Shown here piece by piece: positions 7,742 to 14,977 of a DNA stretch of 64,000 bases. A program made the translations under genes and the position numbers. The notes under the pieces are model-generated. The model saw only the letters and a list, made by a program, of their open reading frames with translations. It was not told the origin of the DNA and did not search any database. Every line of letters begins with the position of its first letter. Position 1 is the first letter of the stretch. The stretch covers positions 558,001-622,000 of the forward strand of contig CP039998.1 in the NCBI GenBank assembly GCA_013099015.1, read 5' to 3'. This DNA is from Candidatus Saccharibacteria bacterium oral taxon 488 (GTDB lineage Bacteria > Patescibacteriota > Saccharimonadia > Saccharimonadales > Saccharimonadaceae).

Positions 7742-9043
7742 CTATCCGCGAAAGCGCGAGAAAAATTCATTTTTTCGCTTAATCCAGTCAGGTGACTGGC
7801 GCACTAATTTTTTCTCATCCTCGGTGCTGTGTAGGTTAATTTTAATCGCTTCCTCGAGCCAAACACCGCCACTTGAACCTTTGAAGAGAGCCACGCCGCC
7901 CGCATGAAGTTTTTCGCGCACAAATCCGCCGGCCATCAGCGCATCACGACACTCCTTGACCTGACAGCCGCGACGACGTGCTACCGGCGCCAGGTATTGA
8001 TTAGCCATCTCACCGACGGTCACTACCCAATCCAGCTCGTCTGGCGAACACTGAGCGCCGAGCTTCGCATGACCGGCCTGCGTATCCTTGCGTAGCCCAT
8101 TCATATTACCAAACACCACGATACGCTGCGGCACCTCGAGACTATACAGCGTTTGTAGTGCTGACAATGCCGTCAGCGGCGACGAGCTATAGCTATCGTC
8201 AATCAAAATCGTCTGATCCGCACCACGAAGCACTTGCATCCGACCCGGCAGCGAACTTAGCTGGCTCAAACCCTTTTCAATCAGTTCCTTTGTCATACCC
8301 ATCCGCACCCCGGCGAGCATCGCCACGACGGCTGGCCGCAAATTATGTTCACCAAGCAGCGGCAGCATCACCGCAATGCCATCAGGATATTCCGGGCCGA
8401 TAATCTTGCCGACATAACCGTGCTCCAGCGAGAAATCATGCTGCTCAAAATAATACTCAGCGACTTCGCTGGTGCCGTATGTCGTCATCTGAGGATTTGT
8501 CAAAAATGCGGCAAATCGACCATCGATATCATCGCGGTTAATGGCCGCAAAGCGAGCATTATTCGCCAATGTCAACATCTCGCTGGCTACCTCATCAACG
8601 GTATGCTCAACCCGCATGCGGCCAGAGGTTACCGACGTCACAACGGCCATGTCCGGCAAAATAACCTGCTGAAACCACGCATTAAAACCAGGCCGCATCG
8701 GGCTGAATTCTTGGACGATGACATGAGCTTCGGGATGCTCGGCGCGAGCACGTTTCTTGACAGCTCGCATCATCTTGCGGCGGTACCAAAATCCCCACTT
8801 CTCCTCCGGACGATTCTCGGGGTAGCGCACGCCCATGATCTGCAGAAGGGTTTGTAAGTGCGACGTTGGCTCAGCAGCGTGCATGGCAACAGCAAATTGC
8901 TGCGACAGCACGGTGGCGATCGCTGTTTTAGCACTCGTTTTGCCAGCACTCCCGGTCACTGCGATCAACTTGACATCAGCATGATCGGCAAAAAATTGCC
9001 GGACATAGCGTATCATTTTTTTCTCAAACGACTTCTTGAACAT
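7742..9043 (-). CDS. Mur ligase family ATP-dependent ligase, MurF-like
   Basis: Mur ligases join an amino acid or peptide to a carboxylate using ATP, via an acyl phosphate. The P-loop AVTGSAGKTSAKTAI lies only about 30 residues from the start, and DDSYSSSPLTALSAL matches the MurF DDSYNANP region; LPGRMQVLRG and the C-terminal VVFGNMNGL also fit. The usual MurF N-terminal domain (about 80 residues, binding the UDP-sugar) is absent, so the natural substrate may not be the standard UDP-MurNAc-tripeptide. The start MFKKSFEKK is preferred because a TATGAT box ends seven bases before it and overlaps the alternative ATG at 9055. 433 residues. Confidence 0.85.
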   Translation of the reverse strand: MFKKSFEKKMIRYVRQFFADHADVKLIAVTGSAGKTSAKTAIATVLSQQFAVAMHAAEPTSHLQTLLQIMGVRYPENRPEEKWGFWYRRKMMRAVKKRARAEHPEAHVIVQEFSPMRPGFNAWFQQVILPDMAVVTSVTSGRMRVEHTVDEVASEMLTLANNARFAAINRDDIDGRFAAFLTNPQMTTYGTSEVAEYYFEQHDFSLEHGYVGKIIGPEYPDGIAVMLPLLGEHNLRPAVVAMLAGVRMGMTKELIEKGLSQLSSLPGRMQVLRGADQTILIDDSYSSSPLTALSALQTLYSLEVPQRIVVFGNMNGLRKDTQAGHAKLGAQCSPDELDWVVTVGEMANQYLAPVARRRGCQVKECRDALMAGGFVREKLHAGGVALFKGSSGGVWLEEAIKINLHSTEDEKKLVRQSPDWIKRKNEFFSRFRG

Positions 9044-9050
9044 CCCCTTT

Positions 9051-9056
9051 ATCATA
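9051..9056 (-). promoter_or_regulatory. -10 box of the MurF-like gene, leaderless arrangement
   Basis: TATGAT with an upstream TG (extended -10) ends seven bases before the ATG at 9043. Confidence 0.5.
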
Positions 9057-9081
9057 CCATAAGCGCTGTCAAACGCGCTAC

Positions 9082-9228
9082 TTGACGAACAAAAAAGAGC
9101 TGTTACGCGCCCACCCGGGGCAATTTCGTGTGTTTGTTTTGGATGGCAGCATAGGAAACGCCCCTATGCGTACCAGCTCTGACGATATTATGCGCTTTTT
9201 TGTTAAAAAGCACAAGGGGTTTGTCTGA
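9082..9228 (+). other. Possible small ORF or structured RNA in a 190-bp gap
   Basis: Two readings compete. On the plus strand a TTG-initiated frame of 48 codons ends at TGA 9226-9228; it contains GQFRVFVLDGSIGNAPM and reads like a small basic protein, but there is no ribosome-binding site or ATG at its head. The same DNA holds a long-range inverted repeat, 9096-9108 with 9168-9180 (12 of 13 positions paired), enclosing two short hairpins, and the minus strand runs into TTTTTT just after the stem, as a terminated small RNA would. It shows none of the SRP, RNase P or tmRNA signatures I know. Confidence 0.3.
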
Positions 9229-9235
9229 TATTTAT

Positions 9236-9673
9236 CTACAATTCCTTAGCAAAAGCGTTAGTGCTACGTACGACTGCGCCCTTTTTCAAGTAGAACTGCT
9301 GCGCCGCTTCACGTTCTGGGCGTGATGTGAATTCTAATTTCAAAGCGCCCTGCTCGCGGCCCCAGTCAATAATAGCGTCCCAGAGTCGAGAGCCGACGCC
9401 CTTACCCTGGATAGTCGGATCAGCAACGAAGTCATCGAGATAGATCTTACGCCCAGCAGCCGGCCCAAGTAGCAGTGCCACCGTTGCCATGCCAACAACT
9501 TTGCCCGATAACCGCGCCAACAGCAACACATGACTCGGCGAGTCGATAATCTGCTGCAACAGCTTGGCGTCAGCTGGATGCGGCTTGCTGGTAAGCGCCG
9601 CGATAAGGTTAGTGATGTCTGCCACATCAGATTCGGTGATGTGGGATGCGCGTTCAATTGTTAATTCGTTCAT
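9236..9673 (-). CDS. GNAT family N-acetyltransferase
   Basis: Predicted acetyl-CoA-dependent acetyltransferase of 145 residues with unknown acceptor. The fold is recognisable by the central strand KVVGMATVALLLG, the acetyl-CoA pyrophosphate-binding motif QGKGVGSRLWDAIIDWG (Q-x-x-G-x-G/A) and the C-terminal AAQQFYLKKGA. It shares a 20-base bidirectional promoter with pta, which faces the other way. Neighbouring acetyl-phosphate metabolism may be coincidental. Protein or small-molecule acetylation cannot be told apart from sequence. Confidence 0.9.
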   Translation of the reverse strand: MNELTIERASHITESDVADITNLIAALTSKPHPADAKLLQQIIDSPSHVLLLARLSGKVVGMATVALLLGPAAGRKIYLDDFVADPTIQGKGVGSRLWDAIIDWGREQGALKLEFTSRPEREAAQQFYLKKGAVVRSTNAFAKEL

Positions 9674-9693
9674 AGTTCCATTATACTATACTC
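9674..9693. promoter_or_regulatory. Bidirectional promoter, GNAT gene / pta
   Basis: Only 20 bases separate the two start codons. The minus -10 (TATAAT, 9680-9685) and the plus -10 (TATACT, 9682-9687) overlap, each ending six bases before its ATG. Both transcripts would be leaderless. Confidence 0.65.
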
Positions 9694-10533
9694 ATGAATC
9701 AGCACATACGAGACTTAGCAAAAATTTTAGCTTCAAATCCGCCACGCGTGGTATTTCCTGAGGGCGATAATCACATCATCCAGCAGGCGGCGCGGGCACT
9801 AGAAGAAAGCGGCGCGGTGCAGCCGGTGCTGCTTGATGGAAAAGAGGACGCTATCAGTCGCGGTGCAACGATGCTAACGAGCGGCGAAGCTGACGTTATG
9901 GTGGCTGGAATTGACCATCCGACAAAAGACGTGCTGCGAGCTGGACTCAAAATTGTTGGGCTGGCACCTGATATTCGGTATGCATCCAGCTTTTTCGTGA
10001 TAGACGTCCCACAGTTTCAGGGCGGCGAACGAGGTCTGCTACTCTTTGCCGACTGCGGCATGAACATTCAGCCAAACGCCGAGCAGCTAGCGGCAATTGC
10101 TGTGGCCTCGGCGGATAGTGCGGCATCACTTGGCTGGAAGCCGCGCGTGGCTATGTTGTCATACTCAACGAAAGGTAGCGCTGGTGGCGACAGTGTCGAG
10201 CTCGTCACCCAGGCACTGCAGCTCGTCAAAACAGAACAGCCCGATATACTCATTGACGGTGAACTGCAATTAGACGCGGCAATCGTCCCGGCTATCGGCC
10301 AGAAAAAATCACCGGACAGTCCGGTTGCTGGCAGAGCTAATGTCCTTGTTTTCCCTGATCTTGATTCTGGCAATATCGCTTATAAGCTAGCCGAACACCT
10401 GGCTGGCGGCCATGCATACGGGCCGATCTTGCAGGGTTTTGCTCGGCCGATCAGCGATCTATCGCGCGGCTCCAGCGTTGATGATGTGATTGGCGCCACG
10501 CTTATTACTGCCAGTATGGCGCGAACTTCATAG
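9694..10533 (+). CDS. pta: Phosphate acetyltransferase
   Basis: Interconverts acetyl-CoA and acetyl-phosphate, the step before ATP formation by acetate kinase (not in this window). The protein is 279 residues, about 40-50 shorter than usual Pta. Family features: PRVVFPEGDNHIIQQAARAL at the N-terminus, GEADVMVAGIDHPTKDVLRA, SSFFVIDVP, FADCGMNIQP, PRVAMLSYSTKGSA, ILIDGELQLDAA and NVLVFPDLDSGNIAYKLAEHL, all in the usual order. The shortening lies mostly between the N-terminal block and the ADVMVAG block. Start fixed by a TATACT box six bases upstream. Confidence 0.93.
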   Translation: MNQHIRDLAKILASNPPRVVFPEGDNHIIQQAARALEESGAVQPVLLDGKEDAISRGATMLTSGEADVMVAGIDHPTKDVLRAGLKIVGLAPDIRYASSFFVIDVPQFQGGERGLLLFADCGMNIQPNAEQLAAIAVASADSAASLGWKPRVAMLSYSTKGSAGGDSVELVTQALQLVKTEQPDILIDGELQLDAAIVPAIGQKKSPDSPVAGRANVLVFPDLDSGNIAYKLAEHLAGGHAYGPILQGFARPISDLSRGSSVDDVIGATLITASMARTS

Positions 10534-10540
10534 AAACTAG

Positions 10541-11110
10541 CTACTGCGTGATATACCACTGTGCAAATTGATGCCATTGCTGCAGCGTATCAGTCTCAAC
10601 CGCTAGGCCTTGATCGCGCCGATCAAACACCTCGGACATCGTCAGGCCGTTACTACCATCCATCGTAATAATCTTGTTAACCGACGCACCACTCTTGCCA
10701 CGCGGCGGAGCGACAAACTTCCCCGGCTGATCAAAGATAAACGTCTGTAGAGTATGCCCGTCGTAATAAGCAACAATATCATGGAGAATAATCTGCCAAT
10801 CATCTTTGTCGCGGAGCAAAGCCAAAAAATCCTCGGGCGTCAACCAGTGTGCGATATCCTTCATATAACCACCGGGAAAGCCACCGAGCGCGGGCACTTC
10901 CCAATTACTATCATTAACAACGACCGGCTCTCCAACTTTCTCGTACGCCGCCCGAACCTTAGCCTCGGTAATTTTTAGCGGATCGAGATGCTGGATCTCA
11001 TCAATATCGAGACTAATGATCTCCACCGCTATGTCGTATTGTTTAAGCGTAGCCGTCGCTTCTTCAATTTTACGTGGATTACCAGTCACGAGATTGGTGT
11101 GTTTTGTCAT
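10541..11110 (-). CDS. HAM1/RdgB-type non-canonical purine NTP pyrophosphatase, paralog 1
   Basis: This family hydrolyses dITP, ITP or XTP to the monophosphate, keeping damaged bases out of DNA and RNA. The start MTKHTNLVTGNPRKIEEA carries the family motif (TGNxxKxxE). VVNDSNWEVPALGGFPGGYMK corresponds to the substrate loop (family VEDSGLxVxALxGxPGxYS), with Asn-Trp replacing Gly-Leu, and the C-terminal half is less typical than paralog 2 at 11553. The substitutions suggest altered substrate choice. A TATAAT box ends seven bases before the ATG. 189 residues; last of five nucleotide-pool genes on this strand. Confidence 0.85.
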   Translation of the reverse strand: MTKHTNLVTGNPRKIEEATATLKQYDIAVEIISLDIDEIQHLDPLKITEAKVRAAYEKVGEPVVVNDSNWEVPALGGFPGGYMKDIAHWLTPEDFLALLRDKDDWQIILHDIVAYYDGHTLQTFIFDQPGKFVAPPRGKSGASVNKIITMDGSNGLTMSEVFDRRDQGLAVETDTLQQWHQFAQWYITQ

Positions 11111-11117
11111 GGGACTT

Positions 11118-11123
11118 ATTATA
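11118..11123 (-). promoter_or_regulatory. -10 box of HAM1-type paralog 1
   Basis: Extended -10 TGCTATAAT on the minus strand, ending seven bases before the ATG at 11110. Confidence 0.6.
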
Positions 11124-11181
11124 GCACTTCTTATTTTAAGTGTAGCCATATCACACTGGTTTTATTATAGAGGATCCTTCG

Positions 11182-11532
11182 TCAACCAACCTCACCCAGC
11201 GCCTTTATAATATCCTCATCCCGTGATACCGCATGAACATTTGACAGTTGTAGAAACCATTTTGGGGCATCATGAACAACGATCACTGGTTTACCAAGTG
11301 CTATGGCCATGCCAACTTCGTAGCGTGCGCTTTCCTGGTCGGATTCCCATAGATACACCAAAACATCAGCAGAACGGACAGCCTGAACTTCGTCTTCTGG
11401 ACTGAAGTTTGTCTCATCGTCTTTGTAATTATAGTACCAATTACACGGAATACTATAGCCGGAATCCTCTAGGATTTTTGCAACGCGATTCGCCCTGTCG
11501 AGGTTTTTGCCAGCTAGATAGATCACTTTCAT
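11182..11532 (-). CDS. Nucleoside 2-deoxyribosyltransferase-like protein
   Basis: A 116-residue Rossmann-like protein. The N-terminal MKVIYLAGKNLDRANRVAKI, the central SADVLVYLWESDQES and ARYEVGMAIALGKPVIVV match the deoxyribosyltransferase/TIR-like superfamily, in which a Glu in the xxExGxA motif is the nucleophile (here YEVGMA). Such enzymes swap bases on deoxynucleosides or hydrolyse deoxynucleotides. A TATTAT box ends six bases before the ATG. It sits between two HAM1-type genes, supporting a role in nucleotide salvage or sanitation. A purely NAD-related role is possible because the fold is shared. Confidence 0.75.
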   Translation of the reverse strand: MKVIYLAGKNLDRANRVAKILEDSGYSIPCNWYYNYKDDETNFSPEDEVQAVRSADVLVYLWESDQESARYEVGMAIALGKPVIVVHDAPKWFLQLSNVHAVSRDEDIIKALGEVG

Positions 11533-11538
11533 ATATAA

Positions 11539-11544
11539 ATAATA
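11539..11544 (-). promoter_or_regulatory. -10 box of the deoxyribosyltransferase-like gene
   Basis: TGCTATTAT on the minus strand, ending six bases before the ATG at 11532. Confidence 0.5.
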
Positions 11545-11552
11545 GCATGTGT

Positions 11553-12110
11553 TTATTCAAGTGTAATGAGAAATTGACGGACGGCATCAATTGGTTTAAT
11601 TGTAGGGTACGTGGCTACATATTCGTCAGTATAAAGTTCAGCGCGTGTTTTGCCGCCGTAGCCATCCGGACAAAATATTTTATCCCAGCCAAAACCACCG
11701 TTGCCCGCAGGGTGCTTGGCGATGACGCCACCAAGTTCAGCACGGAACAATTTGATCTGCTCACCATCGTAGTAGCCAAACACACACGCCGCCACCGCCG
11801 ATCGATCGCCAAAACCATCAAGCATCCGACAGAGATTCTCTAAACCGTTCGGTGCCTCGACAAAAAACTTGATAAACGGACCTGGCAGTCCACCGAGCGC
11901 CGTAAACTCAAGCGCTACATCCTCGACTAGAACCGGACATTTAGCGACTATATACGCCTGGCGAACTTTATGCTCAACAATCTCTTCCAAGCTCGTTGAT
12001 TGAATCTCCATTAAATCAACTGCCCGGTGTGCTAGCGGCAAATCTAGCACACGCGCTAGAGCATCTGCTTTGTGTTGATTGCTAGTGATAAACGTAACGT
12101 TTTTTACCAT
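11553..12110 (-). CDS. HAM1/RdgB-type non-canonical purine NTP pyrophosphatase, paralog 2
   Basis: A 185-residue member of the HAM1 family. The N-terminus VTFITSNQHKADALARVL holds the T-S-N-x-x-K triphosphate-binding motif. LVEDVALEFTALGGLPGPFIK is the substrate loop and GGVIAKHPAGNGGFGWDKIF is the purine-recognition segment (family GxFGYDPIF, with Trp for Tyr). It is closer to canonical RdgB than paralog 1 and is probably the main house-cleaning enzyme. The gene lies nine bases after the MazG-like gene. A weak TAATAT box ends six bases upstream of the ATG. Confidence 0.9.
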   Translation of the reverse strand: MVKNVTFITSNQHKADALARVLDLPLAHRAVDLMEIQSTSLEEIVEHKVRQAYIVAKCPVLVEDVALEFTALGGLPGPFIKFFVEAPNGLENLCRMLDGFGDRSAVAACVFGYYDGEQIKLFRAELGGVIAKHPAGNGGFGWDKIFCPDGYGGKTRAELYTDEYVATYPTIKPIDAVRQFLITLE

Positions 12111-12119
12111 ATTCTTATA

Positions 12120-12524
12120 TTAGCTCTTTTCTTCACGATACTTCCCTGGCTGGGCACGCAGTATTTCCACCCATCTACTGTCATCTGTAAAATCATTGTA
12201 TTCAATATAGTGCCGATTATCAAAGCCGCCATTATCCTGCTTTTTACGCGCCATTTCTTCTTGAACTTGCTCTATAGAAAAGCCAAAGGCCTGGCGCAGC
12301 GCATCAACGACTTCTTGCAAATTAGCCAGCTCTTTGAGCGATTCATCGCGCTGATTATCATCCAGCGGAATCTCATCCGCCTCCTCGTGAACCTTGCGGA
12401 GCAGCTCGCGGCGAAATTCTTGCTTGTCTAATGTCCGGTATTCCGTATGCAAAAATTCTGGATCATCCAGGCACTTTTTTACCACTTTATCACGCACTAA
12501 TTTTTGTAAGTAAAATCGGATCAT
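12120..12524 (-). CDS. MazG-like nucleotide pyrophosphohydrolase
   Basis: A 134-residue all-helical protein of the MazG/PRA-PH superfamily, which strips pyrophosphate from NTPs or phosphoribosyl-ATP. The N-terminal FYLQKLVRDKVVKKCLDD is typical of the short phosphoribosyl-ATP pyrophosphohydrolase-like proteins of phages and small bacteria. The metal-binding pattern is visible as RKVHEEADEI followed by KELANLQEVVDAL (E-x-x-E near E-x-x-D). No histidine pathway is seen in the window, so NTP or dNTP clean-up is more likely than histidine synthesis. It is five bases from its upstream neighbour and ten from the next gene. Confidence 0.85.
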   Translation of the reverse strand: MIRFYLQKLVRDKVVKKCLDDPEFLHTEYRTLDKQEFRRELLRKVHEEADEIPLDDNQRDESLKELANLQEVVDALRQAFGFSIEQVQEEMARKKQDNGGFDNRHYIEYNDFTDDSRWVEILRAQPGKYREEKS

Positions 12525-12528
12525 CTCA

Positions 12529-12933
12529 TTACTTCCGTTGAGTTACTGTTTCAACGCCGTCTTCATAAACCAATTCGCCAATCTCAACTTCGTAAATATG
12601 CTTGTCGTTACGAAACGCAAAAAATCGGACGGCTTTATGTTGCTGCCAGGCTTGAACTATTTCCGCCCGCACACCATCAGCGACGTCGCCAAATACCCAC
12701 AGCTCATCAGCGCGCGCCACCAGTGTATTATTAGCGCGCCGCACCGTGTCACGCTCCACCGCGTCGAGCAAAAAGTAGTCAAAACTGGTAAATGGATTGA
12801 TTGGCACAACGCCTTGCTCAAGCGCAAATTTCGTGACGAAAAATCTCATGTAAAAATATTTCTTCGACATCGCCGTAAACACAACCGTGTCGGCGGGTTT
12901 GATAGTGAGGGCGCGATGTGATTGCTGAGTCAT
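12529..12933 (-). CDS. DUF4406-like protein, possible nucleoside-processing enzyme
   Basis: A 134-residue protein. The patterns INPFTSFDYFLLDAVERD, ADELWVFGDVADGVRAEI and KAVRFF recall small DUF4406-type proteins that share the deoxyribosyltransferase-like Rossmann fold; this is from memory of the pattern, not a search. E-I in DGVRAEIVQAW would be the position of the catalytic Glu in that fold. It has a strong AGGAGG ribosome-binding site and follows ligA by 13 bases. Its placement at the head of the nucleotide-pool genes suggests a related job. Confidence 0.6.
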   Translation of the reverse strand: MTQQSHRALTIKPADTVVFTAMSKKYFYMRFFVTKFALEQGVVPINPFTSFDYFLLDAVERDTVRRANNTLVARADELWVFGDVADGVRAEIVQAWQQHKAVRFFAFRNDKHIYEVEIGELVYEDGVETVTQRK

Positions 12934-12946
12934 GGTTATTACCTCC

Positions 12947-14977
12947 TTATTGTATAATCTCTAACAATGCTTGTTCATCAATAATTTTGGTGCCGTATTG
13001 TTCGGCTTTTTTCAGCTTGCTGGCGCCGACTTTGCCACCGGCTACCAAATATGTTGTATCTTTTGCAACGGCGGTTTGGAAGGTGCCGCCGAGATTACGG
13101 ATTTTTTCAGCAGCAACGTCGCGGCCCATCGACTGCAGGGTGCCAGTGATGACAAAACTTTGGCCAGCCAGACGGTCGGATTTTTGGCTAAACTGTGGCG
13201 CCACACCCAAGTCAGCAAATTTTTTGAGCAGCATCACGTTATCTTCATCAGCAAACCACGCCACGATCGACTCGGCGACAATTTCGCCCACTCCGTCTAC
13301 TTCGCGTAGCTCATCGATAGTCGCTTGGCTGAGCTTCTCAACACTTTCAAAGTGATTTGTGAGATCAATCGCTGTCTGCGCGCCAACATGCCGAATACCG
13401 AGACCAAACAAAAACCGCTCCAAGGCTGGCTGTTTCTTAGCAGCAATGGCATCAATGAGCTTTTGCGCGGAAATCTCAGCGAAACGCTCCAACTGCAGTA
13501 AATCATCTTTCGTCAACCGGTAAATATCCGCCAAGTCATTAAACAGCCTAGCCTCGACCAGCGCCTCGACATTTTTCTCGCCCAGCGTATCAATGTCCAG
13601 CGCGCCTTTGGAGGCAAAATGCGCCAGAGACCGCTTCAAAATCAGCGGGCCGCTCAAACCTTTAACCCGATACACCGCCTCGCCTGCTGGCCGTATAAAT
13701 TCTAGCTCCGGATATTGGCGCGACAGTTCTGCCGAATAATCAATTGGTTTAGCATCTGCCGGTCGCAATTCTTTCAGTACGGTTTGCACCTGCGGAATAA
13801 TATCGCCCGCCTTGAAAATCACCACCGTATCGCCGCGGCGCACATCCAGCCGGGCAATTTCGTCAGCGTTATGCAGGCTAGCATGCTGCACCGTCGTACC
13901 GGCCACCACCACTGGGTCAAAAACCGCTACTGGCGTGGCCGCACCGGTTCGACCGATGGAAATGACGATATCGCGGATGATGGTCGTAGCTTCTTCGGCA
14001 GCAAATTTATACGCTACTGCCGCTCGCGGTGTCTTGCCAACGATGCCGAGCTCGGCAAACTGTCGCCGGTCGTTGAGCTTGATGACCGCTCCGTCGGTGT
14101 TAAACTGCAGCGACTGACGCAGCTCATCCAGATGGTCAACATAGCTCATCACCTCGTCCAAGCCATAGACAATTTGCGTCTGCCGACTAGTGGTGATACC
14201 CAGCTCGTTCATCATCTGATAGCCAAAGGCAATCGTCGGCGTGTCCTCGAGGTTGTCACGAATAATGTCATAGCCAACAAAATTGAGCGGACGTTCTGCC
14301 ACCAGTTTTGGATCAAGCTGACGAATCGTCCCCGCCGCCAAATTACGCGGATTGGCAAATTCAGGCTGACCGGCCGCTCGCCGACGCTGATTTAATGCTG
14401 CAAAGTCGGCCTTGTGCATCACAATTTCACCACGAATCTCCGTCCGACCGCGCAAAAAATGAGCGAATCGCTGGTTGGCGCGCAGTGTCAGCGGCACATT
14501 CTGAATCGTCCGCACGTTCATAGTCACGTCTTCACCAACTAATCCGTCGCCGCGCGTCACTGCCCGCGTCAGCACACCGTCCTCATAAATTAGCGCGCAG
14601 GCCAGGCCATCCATCTTGATATCACACAAAAATTCTTCAGTGATATCACTACGCACTTTGTGCATACGCTCTATCCACGCCGCAACTTCCGCCCGGTCAA
14701 ACACGTCCTGCAGCGAAATCATTCGCGTTTGATGCTGAACCTTAGCGAATTTACTGAGCACTTTTCCTGCCACCCGCTGGGTTGGGCTGTCTGGTGTGAT
14801 AAGTTCAGGAAACTGCTCTTCTAGTTGCGACAGTTCATGTTTCAGGCTATCAGCCGCCGCCTCGCTCATGATCGATTCGTCAAGCACATGATAATGGTAG
14901 CGATAATCATTGATCAGATCTCGCAGTTTGACAATTCGTTGCTCGGCCGCCTGCCTATCAAGCTGGCGCACTGTCAT
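12947..14977 (-). CDS. ligA: NAD-dependent DNA ligase lacking the zinc-finger cysteines
   Basis: Seals nicks in duplex DNA using NAD+. The start MTVRQLDRQAAEQRIVKL is chosen by homology; it overlaps the preceding gene by 20 bases and gives 676 residues. The Ia domain motif YHYHVLDES, the adenylation lysine in CDIKMDGLACAL, the TRGDGLVGEDVTMN strand, GRTGAATPVAVFDPV (OB fold), helix-hairpin-helix repeats and a C-terminal BRCT domain (LAGQSFVITGTL) are all present. The four zinc-binding Cys normally between the OB fold and the HhH domain are absent: the region from QYPELEFIRPAGEAVYRV to SLAHFASKGALDID contains no Cys. Confidence 0.96.
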   Translation of the reverse strand: MTVRQLDRQAAEQRIVKLRDLINDYRYHYHVLDESIMSEAAADSLKHELSQLEEQFPELITPDSPTQRVAGKVLSKFAKVQHQTRMISLQDVFDRAEVAAWIERMHKVRSDITEEFLCDIKMDGLACALIYEDGVLTRAVTRGDGLVGEDVTMNVRTIQNVPLTLRANQRFAHFLRGRTEIRGEIVMHKADFAALNQRRRAAGQPEFANPRNLAAGTIRQLDPKLVAERPLNFVGYDIIRDNLEDTPTIAFGYQMMNELGITTSRQTQIVYGLDEVMSYVDHLDELRQSLQFNTDGAVIKLNDRRQFAELGIVGKTPRAAVAYKFAAEEATTIIRDIVISIGRTGAATPVAVFDPVVVAGTTVQHASLHNADEIARLDVRRGDTVVIFKAGDIIPQVQTVLKELRPADAKPIDYSAELSRQYPELEFIRPAGEAVYRVKGLSGPLILKRSLAHFASKGALDIDTLGEKNVEALVEARLFNDLADIYRLTKDDLLQLERFAEISAQKLIDAIAAKKQPALERFLFGLGIRHVGAQTAIDLTNHFESVEKLSQATIDELREVDGVGEIVAESIVAWFADEDNVMLLKKFADLGVAPQFSQKSDRLAGQSFVITGTLQSMGRDVAAEKIRNLGGTFQTAVAKDTTYLVAGGKVGASKLKKAEQYGTKIIDEQALLEIIQ

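Noticed and set aside
8345-8857. A 170-codon open frame on the plus strand
   Set aside because: Antisense to the Mur ligase central domain; no ribosome-binding site or promoter.
9096-9180. Riboswitch or SRP RNA upstream of the Mur ligase gene
   Set aside because: The conserved GGAAG/AGCAGCC loop of SRP RNA is absent, I could match no riboswitch consensus, and the Mur ligase gene has its own -10 box downstream of the structure.
13715-14395. A 226-codon open frame on the plus strand
   Set aside because: It is antisense to the adenylation and OB region of ligA, whose motifs are clear on the minus strand. The translation is rich in His, Arg and Cys with no family features.
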